DNA of 64,000 nucleotides from Terrimonas ginsenosidimutans. GTDB taxonomy: Bacteria; Bacteroidota; Bacteroidia; Chitinophagales; Chitinophagaceae. The position numbers were made by a program, and so were the translations under genes. How positions within the stretch are numbered: position 1 is the first letter of the stretch; each line of letters starts with the position of its first letter. The DNA is taken from assembly GCF_022012415.1 (NCBI RefSeq), contig NZ_JAKLTR010000015.1, forward strand, positions 1 to 64,000, read 5' to 3'. Below the pieces are notes generated by a model. That model saw nothing but the letters and a program-made list of their open reading frames with translations, was not told where the DNA came from and searched no databases. Shown here in pieces: positions 9,901 to 18,620 of this stretch.

Positions 9901-11418
9901 TTACCAACCTGGGTTTTGTTTGAGCTTCGTGTTATTCAGTTCATTTTGAGGAATAGGGAAAAGTTCATGACGGCCTGCAACGAATCCTTTAGAAGCCAGC
10001 ACAGTAGCGGCTTTACCCCAGCGGCGGAGATCCAGCCAACGCTGGCCTTCACCGGCAAGTTCAAGACGGCGTTCGAGTTCGAGATTGTCCTGCGTAAGCG
10101 CTACCTCAGGCAGACCAACGCGGGCACGGACAGCATTGAACAGCTTGTATGCCCTGCTGCCAGGTGCAACAGAAGCTCCGGCACGCATCAGCGCTTCAGC
10201 TTCTAACATAAAGGCATCCGCCAGACGCATTTCATACACATTCTGCCCGAAATTCAATTCGGGAGTGGTAGGCGCACGGTTGGCTACCCGCGCGATATAC
10301 TTGTTAAGGAATACTCCTGTGTTGTTATAACCCGCCGTGTAATTGGCTTCCCCCGCCGCTTTGAGGCTGTCCATATCCATTGCGGTAGCATTTCTTCTTG
10401 GATCATTTCTGATGATATTGAAAAATGCCCGGGTGAACACGAGGAAGCTATAACCCGAAAAGTAATCAGGAGCAGTAGGTTTGAGTGAAGAATATCCCCT
10501 TGGACCTGTGATAATGCAAAGAAGATTTCCTTCGCTTGCGCCAGCATCACCCCATCCCCCGTTCGACAGGGCACTGTGCGCAAACTCAATGATGGACTCT
10601 GAATTGAACTTATTGTTGGTTTTCCATAAATCAGCAAAATTGGGCAACAGCTTATAGCCATATACAGATGCCGCTACTCCGGGATCAGTTCCGTTTACCG
10701 TAGCAAACTGATCTGCTGCCGGCTGCCATTTCTCCTGATAAAGCAATACTTTACCCAGCAAAGCCTGTGCGGCACCTTTCGTCAGGCGGCCTCCTTCTGT
10801 TGCGATCGGAACAGTGTTAGGCAGGTCCGGGATCGCTTCATTCAAATCTTTCTCAACGTAGGTATAGATCTTATCCGGCGTCGTTTGTTCAATATTGAAC
10901 ATATCCTTTACTTCCACGATGCCTTCAATGAGCGGAACGTTCTTAAAAAATGTTACAAGGTCAAAATAAAATGCAGCCCGCATGGTTTTTGTTTCTGCAA
11001 TAAACCTTGCCTTCTTTGCCGCATCCATTTGTATATTCCCAATAACAGATAATAACACGTTTGCGCGATAGATCCCTGAATAACTCCGATTCCAGATATA
11101 CCCCTGCGGGCCAACGTTGGCATTGTGTGTATACGTAGACATCACCTGCAGATCGTTGATATCTGTCGGACCACCACCACCGGCAAGCTGATCATCACCA
11201 GCCACATCCATGATCGCGATCTTATCATACAATCCGCCGGCCTGAAATCCGAACCGGTCATACACCGAAACAAGGGCAGCAAAAGCATCTGCTTCTGTTT
11301 TATAATAACTATCGAATGGAACACGCTCCTGCGGGTTTACATCAAGCTCCTTCTTGCAACCATTCAGTAAAGGAATACTGAAAGCAAGCAGGGCGGTATA
11401 TAAGAATTTATGTTTCAT
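9901..11418 (-). CDS. SusD/RagB family nutrient-binding outer-membrane lipoprotein
   Basis: A 505-residue surface lipoprotein. Its signal peptide ends in the lipobox LLNGC (Cys about residue 20), followed by an N-terminal SusD-like domain with TPR helices and a C-terminal RagB/SusD domain (ERRLELAGEGQRWLDLRRWG, then PIPQNELN). SusD proteins cap the SusC barrel and capture glycans or peptides. ATG 11418 was chosen because it begins the signal peptide; it follows the SusC stop by 19 nt, so the two genes are co-transcribed. The ligand is not predictable, and no degradative enzyme lies in the same operon. Confidence 0.95.
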   Translation of the reverse strand: MKHKFLYTALLAFSIPLLNGCKKELDVNPQERVPFDSYYKTEADAFAALVSVYDRFGFQAGGLYDKIAIMDVAGDDQLAGGGGPTDINDLQVMSTYTHNANVGPQGYIWNRSYSGIYRANVLLSVIGNIQMDAAKKARFIAETKTMRAAFYFDLVTFFKNVPLIEGIVEVKDMFNIEQTTPDKIYTYVEKDLNEAIPDLPNTVPIATEGGRLTKGAAQALLGKVLLYQEKWQPAADQFATVNGTDPGVAASVYGYKLLPNFADLWKTNNKFNSESIIEFAHSALSNGGWGDAGASEGNLLCIITGPRGYSSLKPTAPDYFSGYSFLVFTRAFFNIIRNDPRRNATAMDMDSLKAAGEANYTAGYNNTGVFLNKYIARVANRAPTTPELNFGQNVYEMRLADAFMLEAEALMRAGASVAPGSRAYKLFNAVRARVGLPEVALTQDNLELERRLELAGEGQRWLDLRRWGKAATVLASKGFVAGRHELFPIPQNELNNTKLKQNPGW

Positions 11419-11437
11419 GATTGAATTTTTAGGTTGA

Positions 11438-14400
11438 TTAGAATCCAAGGTTTAATCCGAAAATGATTGACTTGGGCTGAACGTATGAACCACGATCAAT
11501 ACCAAACTGTGCACCACCGCCGGAGTCCGGGCTCACACCGATCTCAGGATCGAAACCGGAGTAACCTGTGAAGGTGAACAGGTTCTCTGCCATCAGGTAT
11601 ACACGCAGGCGGCTCATGCCGATACGTCCGATCACACTTTTCGGAAGATTGTAACCAATCTGCAAGGTGCGCACTTTGAAAAACGTTCCATTTTCCAGGT
11701 AGAGATTGGTCAGCCTTGAATAGTTACCATTCGGATCTCCATTTACAATACGCGGTAGGCTTGCACCGGTATTGGTGGCAGTCCATGCGTCAAGATATTT
11801 TGTCTGATAGTTTGCTGCTGCGATATCAAGTCTTCTCAAACCCTGGAAGACCTGGTTCCCGCCAGAGCCACTGCCAAATACGCTGAAGTCAAAATTCTTA
11901 TAGCCAAGATTAATGGTCAGACCATAGCTCACGGTCGGGTTAGGATTTCCCAGGTACATACGGTCGTCTCCGTTGATCACGTTGTCATCGGTACGGTTCG
12001 CAAATTTCAGGTCACCTGGTTTTGCATTTGGCTGAAGTTTGGTGGTCTTATCAGCACCAAGATGCGCATCTACTTCCGCCTGTGACTGGAAAATGCCCAG
12101 GATCTGGTAACCGAAGAACCGCTGATACGGTGTATTCAAGGCAGTACGTGTCAGGTTACCCATTGTCTGGAAGGTCGCACTGTTGTCTTCGATGAAAGTT
12201 TGACCAGGCAACAGTTTCGTTACTTTATTCTGATAGAAGGAAACGTTTCCATTCACACTGAAATTAAAATCGCCGATGCGCTTGCGGTAACCGAGTTCGA
12301 TCTCAAGACCTTTGTTCTCCACATCATTATTATTCTGGGCGAAGCTTCCATAACCAACATAACCAGGAATGGAAGGGTTTTGAAGAATACCCGTTGTTTT
12401 CTTTTTGTATACGTCAACAGTCAGGCTGAGGTTATTGAAGAAGATCGCATCAAAACCGATGTCCAGCTGACTGGTTTCTTCCCATTTAAGATCAGGGTTT
12501 GCAGGCGCACCCGGGCTGTAACCAATATTCACCACATCGGTTGTTCCGAAGGTATAGTTACGCTGACCGCCGGCAACGATCAATGGTACGAATGCGAAGT
12601 CCGCAATACCGCCATCATTACCGGTAACACCATAGCTACCGCGGATCTTCAGGCTGGTAAGTACATTGCTTTTAGGGAACCATGATTCCATTGTCGGAAC
12701 CCAGCCCACTGATACAGATGGGAAATATCCGAATTTGTTATTTGAACCGAAGCGGGATGAGCCGTCACGACGCATCAGGGCCGTCAACAGATACTTATCG
12801 TCATAGTTATATTGCAGCCTGGTGAAAAGCGAATTGATCCGGTGGTCAGTTCCGTCTGAACCGCTGCTGGTCTGTCTGTTTGCAGGAAGTGCATTAAAAC
12901 GGAAAGATGCTTCATCAAATGTCCGGGCAGGTATGTTCTGATAAACAACGGTTGCACCGCGGGCATTTCCATCCTTGTACTCTCCCCAGCCTGCTAGCAA
13001 CGTAACATTGTGCTTGTTGAATACACGGTTATAAGACACCGTGTTCTCAATATTCCAGTTCACAACATAAGTTGTGCTGCGGTTAAGGCTTGACTGGTTG
13101 ATAGCGGTGGCCGTGTTATAGAAAGCTACCGGCGTAAAGTTCTCACTGCCATAGAAGGCCAGCTTGCTACCAACGGTAGAGCGGATCATAAGGCCTTTTA
13201 CAGGAGTGAGTTCAAGGAATGCATTACCAACGAAGTTGTGGTCCCATCCATAGTTCCCCAGCCTGTTCTGAATTACAGCAAGCGGGTTTTTCATTTCCTG
13301 TAGTACATAAGGAGAGATGCCATAAAGTTGTCCGGCAGGGTTTCTTGTAGCAGCGGCGAGGTTGGTCGCACTGGCTGGAACATAAGGTGCCTGGGCAACC
13401 GGGTCTGTGATGATGGTCGGTGTGGTCGGATCAAGGTTGATCGCTGAGCTGATAATACCGCCAAACTCGCGGTTAACTTCACCGATCCCGCTATTACGTG
13501 CATTACTATAACCAATATTCTCACCAAAGCTGATCCATTTAGCCGGTTTGAAAACGGTATTGATCCGGATATTTGTCCTGCGCCATTTTGAGATCGGCGT
13601 TGCTACCACACCCTGGATGGAATTGTATCCGAATGAAGTGAAGTAGCTCATTTTTTCTGAACCACCACTTACGCTGAACTCCTGGTTATATTTGGATGCA
13701 CTGGTATTAAAGATCTCATCCTGCCAGTCCGTTCCTTTACCAAACGCATCAGGATTGGCAAAAGCAGGAGCCTGACCAGCTGCTACCAATGCCTGGTTAC
13801 GCAGGGTTGCATACTGCGTGCCGTTCAGCAGGTCGATTCTTTTGCTGGGTCTTTGTATACCATAAAAACCGGAGTAGTTGATCTTGGGAGCACCGGCTTT
13901 TCCTTTTTTAGTAGTGATCAGGATAACGCCGGCAGCCGCGCGTGTACCATAGATTGCCGCGGAAGCTCCGTCTTTGAGCACTTCGATAGACTCAATATCA
14001 TCCTGGTTGAGATAGCCGATCCCGCCATTATCTATTACCACACCATCGATGACCCAGAGCGGCTCATTTTTTCCATTACCAAAAGAGGTGAAACCGCGCA
14101 TACGTACGGTAGATGCCGCACCTGGCTGACCTGAATTGGAAGAAATGGTAAGTCCTGAAGTGCGGCCCTGCAGGGCTTGCTCCACCCGGGTGATCGGCTG
14201 ATTCTCAAGGTCAGACGCTTTTACACTGGAAATGGCGCCCGTTACCACACTTTTCTTTTGGGTACCATACCCGACCACTACCACCTCGTCCAGTGAGGCG
14301 GCAGCCGTATTGTCCAGCTTTACGCTGACAATCCCGGATGAAGGGATATCCAGCTCCTGTGTGGAATAACCAATATAAGATATAACGAGTTTTTTAGCGG

Positions 14401-14608
14401 TCGATGGAACAGTCAAACGGAAGTTACCCGAAGCATCCGTGGTGGTTGCATCGGATGTCCCCTTTACAGAAACAGTCGCGCCCTCCAGCGCCTGACCAGT
14501 AACTGACGTGATTGTTCCGGAGACCGACCGGCTCTGGGCCGCAACCCCGAGATAGATGAGTTGAAGTAGTAGCATCGCGAAAAGTCGATGCTGAAGAATT
14601 TTCTTCAT
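11438..14608 (-). CDS. SusC/RagA family TonB-linked outer-membrane transporter
   Basis: A 1056-residue TonB-dependent transporter. Order: signal peptide (to VAAQ, about residue 25), CarboxypepD_reg-like domain (VSGTITSVTGQALEGATVSV), TonB-box-like segment and SusC motif (LDEVVVVGYGTQKKSVVTGA), plug domain (VRMRGFTSFGNG, PLWVIDGVVIDN, IEVLKDGASAAIYGTRAAAG), then a 22-strand barrel ending in an aromatic strand (IIFGLNLGF). It imports oligomers across the outer membrane with TonB-ExbBD energy. ATG 14608 begins the signal peptide; the 23 upstream residues of the open frame are not needed. It is first in the operon and preceded by a motif-rich leader. Confidence 0.96.
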   Translation of the reverse strand: MKKILQHRLFAMLLLQLIYLGVAAQSRSVSGTITSVTGQALEGATVSVKGTSDATTTDASGNFRLTVPSTAKKLVISYIGYSTQELDIPSSGIVSVKLDNTAAASLDEVVVVGYGTQKKSVVTGAISSVKASDLENQPITRVEQALQGRTSGLTISSNSGQPGAASTVRMRGFTSFGNGKNEPLWVIDGVVIDNGGIGYLNQDDIESIEVLKDGASAAIYGTRAAAGVILITTKKGKAGAPKINYSGFYGIQRPSKRIDLLNGTQYATLRNQALVAAGQAPAFANPDAFGKGTDWQDEIFNTSASKYNQEFSVSGGSEKMSYFTSFGYNSIQGVVATPISKWRRTNIRINTVFKPAKWISFGENIGYSNARNSGIGEVNREFGGIISSAINLDPTTPTIITDPVAQAPYVPASATNLAAATRNPAGQLYGISPYVLQEMKNPLAVIQNRLGNYGWDHNFVGNAFLELTPVKGLMIRSTVGSKLAFYGSENFTPVAFYNTATAINQSSLNRSTTYVVNWNIENTVSYNRVFNKHNVTLLAGWGEYKDGNARGATVVYQNIPARTFDEASFRFNALPANRQTSSGSDGTDHRINSLFTRLQYNYDDKYLLTALMRRDGSSRFGSNNKFGYFPSVSVGWVPTMESWFPKSNVLTSLKIRGSYGVTGNDGGIADFAFVPLIVAGGQRNYTFGTTDVVNIGYSPGAPANPDLKWEETSQLDIGFDAIFFNNLSLTVDVYKKKTTGILQNPSIPGYVGYGSFAQNNNDVENKGLEIELGYRKRIGDFNFSVNGNVSFYQNKVTKLLPGQTFIEDNSATFQTMGNLTRTALNTPYQRFFGYQILGIFQSQAEVDAHLGADKTTKLQPNAKPGDLKFANRTDDNVINGDDRMYLGNPNPTVSYGLTINLGYKNFDFSVFGSGSGGNQVFQGLRRLDIAAANYQTKYLDAWTATNTGASLPRIVNGDPNGNYSRLTNLYLENGTFFKVRTLQIGYNLPKSVIGRIGMSRLRVYLMAENLFTFTGYSGFDPEIGVSPDSGGGAQFGIDRGSYVQPKSIIFGLNLGF

Positions 14609-14701
14609 GACAAGCAGTTTTAATCGTTTTGGGTTAATAGGGAAGTAGGCAGTTGACAGAAGTGAATCTAGGTTCACCCCGCACTTTTTTCAAAAAAGCC
14701 C

Positions 14702-14844
14702 CTACTGCATCACTACTGCATTTGAAAAAAAGTGTATAAGCCTAAAAAAGTGCATGGATAATACAATATTTATCAATGACTTAACGGCATGTTTTTAAGT
14801 AATCAAAAAAAGGCAGGTTTTGCGGCTTTTTGCCACTACTGCAT
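14702..14844 (-). promoter_or_regulatory. Repeated ATGCAGTAG motif upstream of susC
   Basis: On the plus strand CTACTGCAT occurs at 14702-14710, 14713-14721 and 14836-14844; the last two copies extend to CACTACTGCAT. Read toward susC this is ATGCAGTAG(TG), with two tandem copies spaced 11 nt, one helical turn. A weak -7-like TAGATTCA (14670-14663) lies about 31 nt downstream. The spacing and position suit an activator site, perhaps for the propeller/LuxR regulator encoded after susD. The function is inferred. Confidence 0.5.
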
Positions 14845-14852
14845 GATTTAAA

Positions 14853-14980
14853 CCGATTACTTCGGGAACGTTTCCGGAACCAATCGGTACCATACATAAA
14901 AAAGGAAGTTGATAAGATGGATAAAGTAGAGGGAAAATTCTAAACCAGGACGGGAAGCAGGGATTTACGAAAACGTTTTC
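14853..14980. promoter_or_regulatory. Inverted repeats in the long susC leader region
   Basis: An imperfect 35-nt palindrome at 14853-14887 has outer arms CCGATT/AATCGG and an inner part TTCGGGAAC/GTTTCCGGAA. A perfect 12-bp palindrome GAAAACGTTTTC lies at 14969-14980. A centre of CG with A-rich and T-rich arms is the usual look of LacI-family operators. The whole 14609-15089 stretch has no gene; besides these sites and the ATGCAGTAG copies I see nothing else in it. Confidence 0.35.
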
Positions 14981-15025
14981 TTTTACCGGCGCAGAAGTGC
15001 TGCAAAGCACGGCGAATAAAATGCA

Positions 15026-15053
15026 GCGGGCGCTAAGGGATCTTACCGCCCGC
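15026..15053 (-). terminator. Possible terminator of tag
   Basis: GCGGGCG/CGCCCGC arms enclose a second stem TAAG/CTTA with loop GGAT. On the minus strand it lies about 37 nt after the tag stop and is followed by GCATTTTATT, a weak U-tract. Confidence 0.55.
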
Positions 15054-15089
15054 TTCGATACGTCTACCCTAATTGATTTTAAGACTGTG

Positions 15090-15659
15090 TTAAGCCGAAC
15101 GTCCGGCTCTTTGTTTCGCATTCCAAAGCGGTTTTGCCTTTAGTACTTTCTTGTGCACAGGGCAGTCTTCTGAATGCGCTCCTTTCAGGTAGCCCGCGCT
15201 CATCAGGAATTCATTCACGATCTCGCCTCCGGTGAACCGGAAGGTTTTTTTGAACAGTTTAACCCACTCATCCTTTGTTTTCGGATGATGGTGCTCTATC
15301 CATTTTTCAAAAGATCCAAATTCTTTCTGGATTCCAAGGATCGTTTTCGCGTTCTCTATTGCCGCGTTGATCTTTAACCGGTTCCGGATAATCCCTGCAT
15401 CAGCCATCAGCCGCTCCCGGTCTTTTTCCGTGTACCCCGCCACCTTCTTTATATTGAAGTTGTGATATGCTTTCCGGAAGCCCGCCTCCTTTTTCAGGAT
15501 CGTCTCCCAGCTCAGCCCCGCCTGGTTGATCTCCATGATCAGCCGGCCAAAAAGTTCATTATCATCATGGATGGGGAACCCGTAATGTTCATCATGATAA
15601 GGTTTATGGATCGCTTTCTTCTCGTCTGTCATCCCGATGATCGCGTTACAGTAAGACAT
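15090..15659 (-). CDS. tag: DNA-3-methyladenine glycosylase I
   Basis: A 189-residue base-excision repair enzyme that removes 3-methyladenine from alkylated DNA. The length and motifs match Tag. The zinc ligands known from E. coli correspond to Cys4, His22 (KPYHDEHYG), His162 and Cys166 (GAHSEDC). The conserved core LIMEINQAGLSWETILKK and the FTGGEIVNEFLMSAGY region are present. It is cytoplasmic, begins at ATG 15659, and has an AT-rich upstream region. It is monocistronic, with ROK upstream on the same strand. Confidence 0.96.
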   Translation of the reverse strand: MSYCNAIIGMTDEKKAIHKPYHDEHYGFPIHDDNELFGRLIMEINQAGLSWETILKKEAGFRKAYHNFNIKKVAGYTEKDRERLMADAGIIRNRLKINAAIENAKTILGIQKEFGSFEKWIEHHHPKTKDEWVKLFKKTFRFTGGEIVNEFLMSAGYLKGAHSEDCPVHKKVLKAKPLWNAKQRAGRSA

Positions 15660-15786
15660 GCTATTGGTTTAATTATATATATAAGAAATGAAACCCGGCC
15701 TCAGTATCCGGAAAGAAGATCAGCCCGGTCTCCCATGACCTGTTCCTGTTTGCTTTCATGCGAAGGTCGCGGATCAGGCGTCCCTC

Positions 15787-16686
15787 CTACCAGTTGGCAA
15801 GGTCGCCCGCTTTTGTATACGCATGCCAGCTGCCTACAGCACCAAGCAGGGAAGCTTCTTCGCCAAGTGATGAAAGATGGATCTTTACTGATCGGTCATG
15901 ACCATCTATTGCAGGCTCCAGTACTCCTTTGAAAAGGTCATAGGCTTTGGAGATATTTCCTCCGATCACAATAGCTGAAGGTGATTCGCGGCGAATGAAC
16001 TCCAGCAGGAATTCCGAAAGATTCTTTCCGAATTCATTGAATACGGCCTGAGCGTTTTCCTGCTGTCCAGCCTGGATCGCTATATCCTTCACTCCATTTA
16101 CGCGTTGACCCGTCAGCTCCTCAAAACGTTTCAGGAACCAACGGGTCGATAAAAAATCTTCCGCTATTCTATCCTTGAACGGCAGATCCCACAGATCTGC
16201 ACTAAAAGCACGTCCCTTATTGTAAACAGCAGAGCCAAGTCCTGTGCCCAGCGTAATACCGATCACCTTTTCATCATGATAGCTTCTTGCATTACCCGCA
16301 AATACTTCACCATGCAAAAAACACGCTGCATCATTATCCATATAGATCGATGAAGGAGGCAATTGCAATGCTTCACCCAGCAGCTCCTTCACGTTCAAAC
16401 CAAATAACTTCTCGTATTTAGCCTGCCCCTGTATCCCGGAAATACCTTTGACATAATCAAATGGACCGGGCATTGCCAGGCAGACCTGCTCTATGTTGAC
16501 ATCGTGCTCCGACTGCCGGATGCATTTACTCCAGGTATCCATGATCTCTGCTACCCCGCCCCCGGCATTGATCGACAAGCGCGCAAGTGTGGATGATACG
16601 ATCTTTCTTTCAGAAATATCAATTAAAGCTGCAGTGATATGCGAGCCTCCGATGTCTACGCCCGTTACAAATTGCCCTTCCTTCAT
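15787..16686 (-). CDS. ROK family sugar kinase-like protein
   Basis: A 299-residue actin-fold protein of the ROK family. GVDIGGSHITAALID is the phosphate-binding loop, YMDNDAACFLHGE contains the catalytic Asp region, ITLGTGLGSAV is the second nucleotide motif and IVIGGNIS the adenosine motif. The Cys-rich zinc motif that most ROK kinases carry after the GTG loop is absent: that stretch reads AFSADLWDLPFKDR. There is no N-terminal HTH, so it is a kinase rather than a repressor. ATG 16686 starts the family-like N terminus. Hexose or amino-sugar phosphorylation is the family activity; the substrate is unknown. Confidence 0.88.
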   Translation of the reverse strand: MKEGQFVTGVDIGGSHITAALIDISERKIVSSTLARLSINAGGGVAEIMDTWSKCIRQSEHDVNIEQVCLAMPGPFDYVKGISGIQGQAKYEKLFGLNVKELLGEALQLPPSSIYMDNDAACFLHGEVFAGNARSYHDEKVIGITLGTGLGSAVYNKGRAFSADLWDLPFKDRIAEDFLSTRWFLKRFEELTGQRVNGVKDIAIQAGQQENAQAVFNEFGKNLSEFLLEFIRRESPSAIVIGGNISKAYDLFKGVLEPAIDGHDRSVKIHLSSLGEEASLLGAVGSWHAYTKAGDLANW

Positions 16687-16866
16687 TAAAGAAATTTTAT
16701 TCGGTGTTCTACCGCAAAAACAGTCGTTGTTTCTACCCCACCGCAAATTTGCGGGCTCAGGTCGAGAATGCAAAACTTTATCAGGGAAAATGCCGCTCAC
16801 TGGCGATGGACCTGAAAGTTACAGAAGGGCGATAATCCATATTAGAGTGCATCATGCACAACAAGA

Positions 16867-17232
16867 TCATTTTTTGAACTCTCCAAAATGCCACAAAATA
16901 CCAGACGGATCATGCAGGAAACATTCCCGTCCCCAGGAATCTTCGCGCACCGGCAGCAGACGAACATTTTCATATTTTGAAGGAAGATCGAGCGCAACCA
17001 GTTCGTTCCACTGCTTATCGACATCTTCCACTTCCCAAAAAAGCATGGTATTATCTACCCAATCCTTTACATATGCATTCTGAAGATAAAAGCCGAAACC
17101 CTGCGAACTGAAATAAGAGAGATGGGGATCGATGACAACTTCTGTAAGCCCAAGATCGCGATAGAAACTGCGGCTGGTAGCAAAATCTTTCGCCCCTACA
17201 AAAGGACGAATGGAGTTGACTTTTGTCTGCAT
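16867..17232 (-). CDS. VOC (glyoxalase/bleomycin resistance) family protein
   Basis: A 121-residue single VOC module with two beta-alpha-beta-beta-beta halves: IRPFVGAKDFATSRSFYRDLGL at the start, DKQWNELVALDL in the middle, and WGRECFLHDPSGILWHFGEF at the end, the usual place of a metal-binding Glu/His. It is cytoplasmic. Members range from dioxygenases to antibiotic-sequestering proteins, so no specific role can be given. It stands between the ROK and pectinesterase genes on the same strand with gaps of 110-180 nt. Confidence 0.88.
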   Translation of the reverse strand: MQTKVNSIRPFVGAKDFATSRSFYRDLGLTEVVIDPHLSYFSSQGFGFYLQNAYVKDWVDNTMLFWEVEDVDKQWNELVALDLPSKYENVRLLPVREDSWGRECFLHDPSGILWHFGEFKK

Positions 17233-17342
17233 AAAAGATTCGGTTCAGCGGTTAAAATTAATTGAACGTGTTCCTGAAGCACAAAGGTCAAGCCAGAACA
17301 GATCTGTTCGTAACATAGACATATTAAGTTTTCTGAACCGTC

Positions 17343-18326
17343 TTATTTCGCCGAAGGAAATGATTGGAACGGATCCCAATCACCCAGGATATTCGCAAGC
17401 GTGTACTGCGCTTTTACAGAATCGGATAATTGCTTCGCCCAGGGAACACGCCTGCCGGTTGCGCTTCCTTCACCGGTATTGCCCGCCTCTGCGTAGAAAG
17501 TTGTTTTCTCATTTGCAATGTTACCCCAATTATTCCACCCTTTCCCTTCTACGATCTTACCGATCTTACAATCGATGAATACCGTCTTCGCATATGGACG
17601 CCATGGACGACCCAGCAAAAATGAACCAGCCGCGCCACTTCCGGTCAATTCGCAATGACGGAATACATATCCATGTTTGCGGCTCTCCGGCGTGGAAGCA
17701 GCGGTGAAGTAACCGGAATTCTTTCCAAACAAGACACAACTGTCAAACAAGGCAGTCGAGGAACCGAATATAAAATCGACCGTTCCTTCTATATAACAAT
17801 GATTGTAGTACTGCCGGCTTTCTTTTCCATAAGTGTATAATGTATCCTGGAATCCAAGGAAACGGCAATGGTGAAACTGAACCTTGTCGCCTGCCACAAA
17901 TACCGCCACTGCCTGGCCGACCGGACCGGAGGTATTCTGGAAAGTGATATCTCTGAACGAAATGTTGATGCCATAAATATAGAATCCCGAAGAGCCTGAA
18001 GTTCCCATCTCTTCTCCAAACCGGTTCTTTTTGCTGGCGTAATCATCATTTGTAATAAATACACCTTCACTCGATTCCCCTTCAAACCGGATATTCTGCT
18101 TGCTTTCAGGGAGAACGATCTTCTCTTTATAGGTTCCTTTTTTTATCAGGATGGTGGTAGGTACTTTTCTGAAGTTGGGGACCGCATTAATAGCAGCCTG
18201 GACTGAGGTGAAGTCTCCACTTCCATCAGCAGCAACAACAAAATCATACGCAACAGTAGAATCACCGGATCTGAAGGACGTGGTCATGCCCGCGAGCAAC
18301 AGGCAAACGATCGTTATAAATTTCAT
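17343..18326 (-). CDS. Pectinesterase (CE8 type)
   Basis: A 327-residue secreted pectin methylesterase with a signal peptide at residues 1-20 and a right-handed beta-helix. Family motifs are present: DFTSVQAAINAVP, FRDITFQNTSG, FLGFQDTLY (catalytic Asp), GTVDFIFGSSTALFDSC (second Asp) and LLGRPWRPYAKTVF (Arg/Trp substrate site). It de-esterifies homogalacturonan. ATG 18326 begins the signal peptide; the upstream in-frame TTG (18332) is less likely. The GH2 gene runs divergently, 294 nt away, so plant cell-wall degradation may be shared, but there is no susCD pair beside it. Confidence 0.94.
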   Translation of the reverse strand: MKFITIVCLLLAGMTTSFRSGDSTVAYDFVVAADGSGDFTSVQAAINAVPNFRKVPTTILIKKGTYKEKIVLPESKQNIRFEGESSEGVFITNDDYASKKNRFGEEMGTSGSSGFYIYGINISFRDITFQNTSGPVGQAVAVFVAGDKVQFHHCRFLGFQDTLYTYGKESRQYYNHCYIEGTVDFIFGSSTALFDSCVLFGKNSGYFTAASTPESRKHGYVFRHCELTGSGAAGSFLLGRPWRPYAKTVFIDCKIGKIVEGKGWNNWGNIANEKTTFYAEAGNTGEGSATGRRVPWAKQLSDSVKAQYTLANILGDWDPFQSFPSAK

Positions 18327-18620
18327 ACCCAAATTTAACGTACCGGATACTCCGTAAAAGCAACAAAGACCAGAAGGCTAAAAAAAATCATGCAATCGTT
18401 CCCGGCCATTGAAACACCAACGGATCACGCAGCCGGGATCGATTGCGCAAAATCATTTTCATCGCCAGTTTTTTTGATGTACTTATGCTTCCGGCAATTA
18501 ACGATCGCAGCCTGTTGACGTATGAAACCTACAACACTTCATTCATGTGCGAATCTGCACACCACCCAAAACTCTATACCCGAATACGCTACACCGCATT
18601 TGTTTATCGATACATCCTGC
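18327..18620. other. Divergent intergenic region between pectinesterase and GH2
   Basis: A 294-nt spacer between two divergent genes. It must hold both promoters, but I see no clear TAnnTTTG box, repeat or hairpin. The GH2 frame is open back to 18522, which I treat as non-coding leader. Confidence 0.4.

Noticed and set aside
14795-15121. Open frame of 108 codons on the minus strand in the susC leader
   Set aside because: Overlaps the end of tag and the inverted repeats; no start signals or family features.
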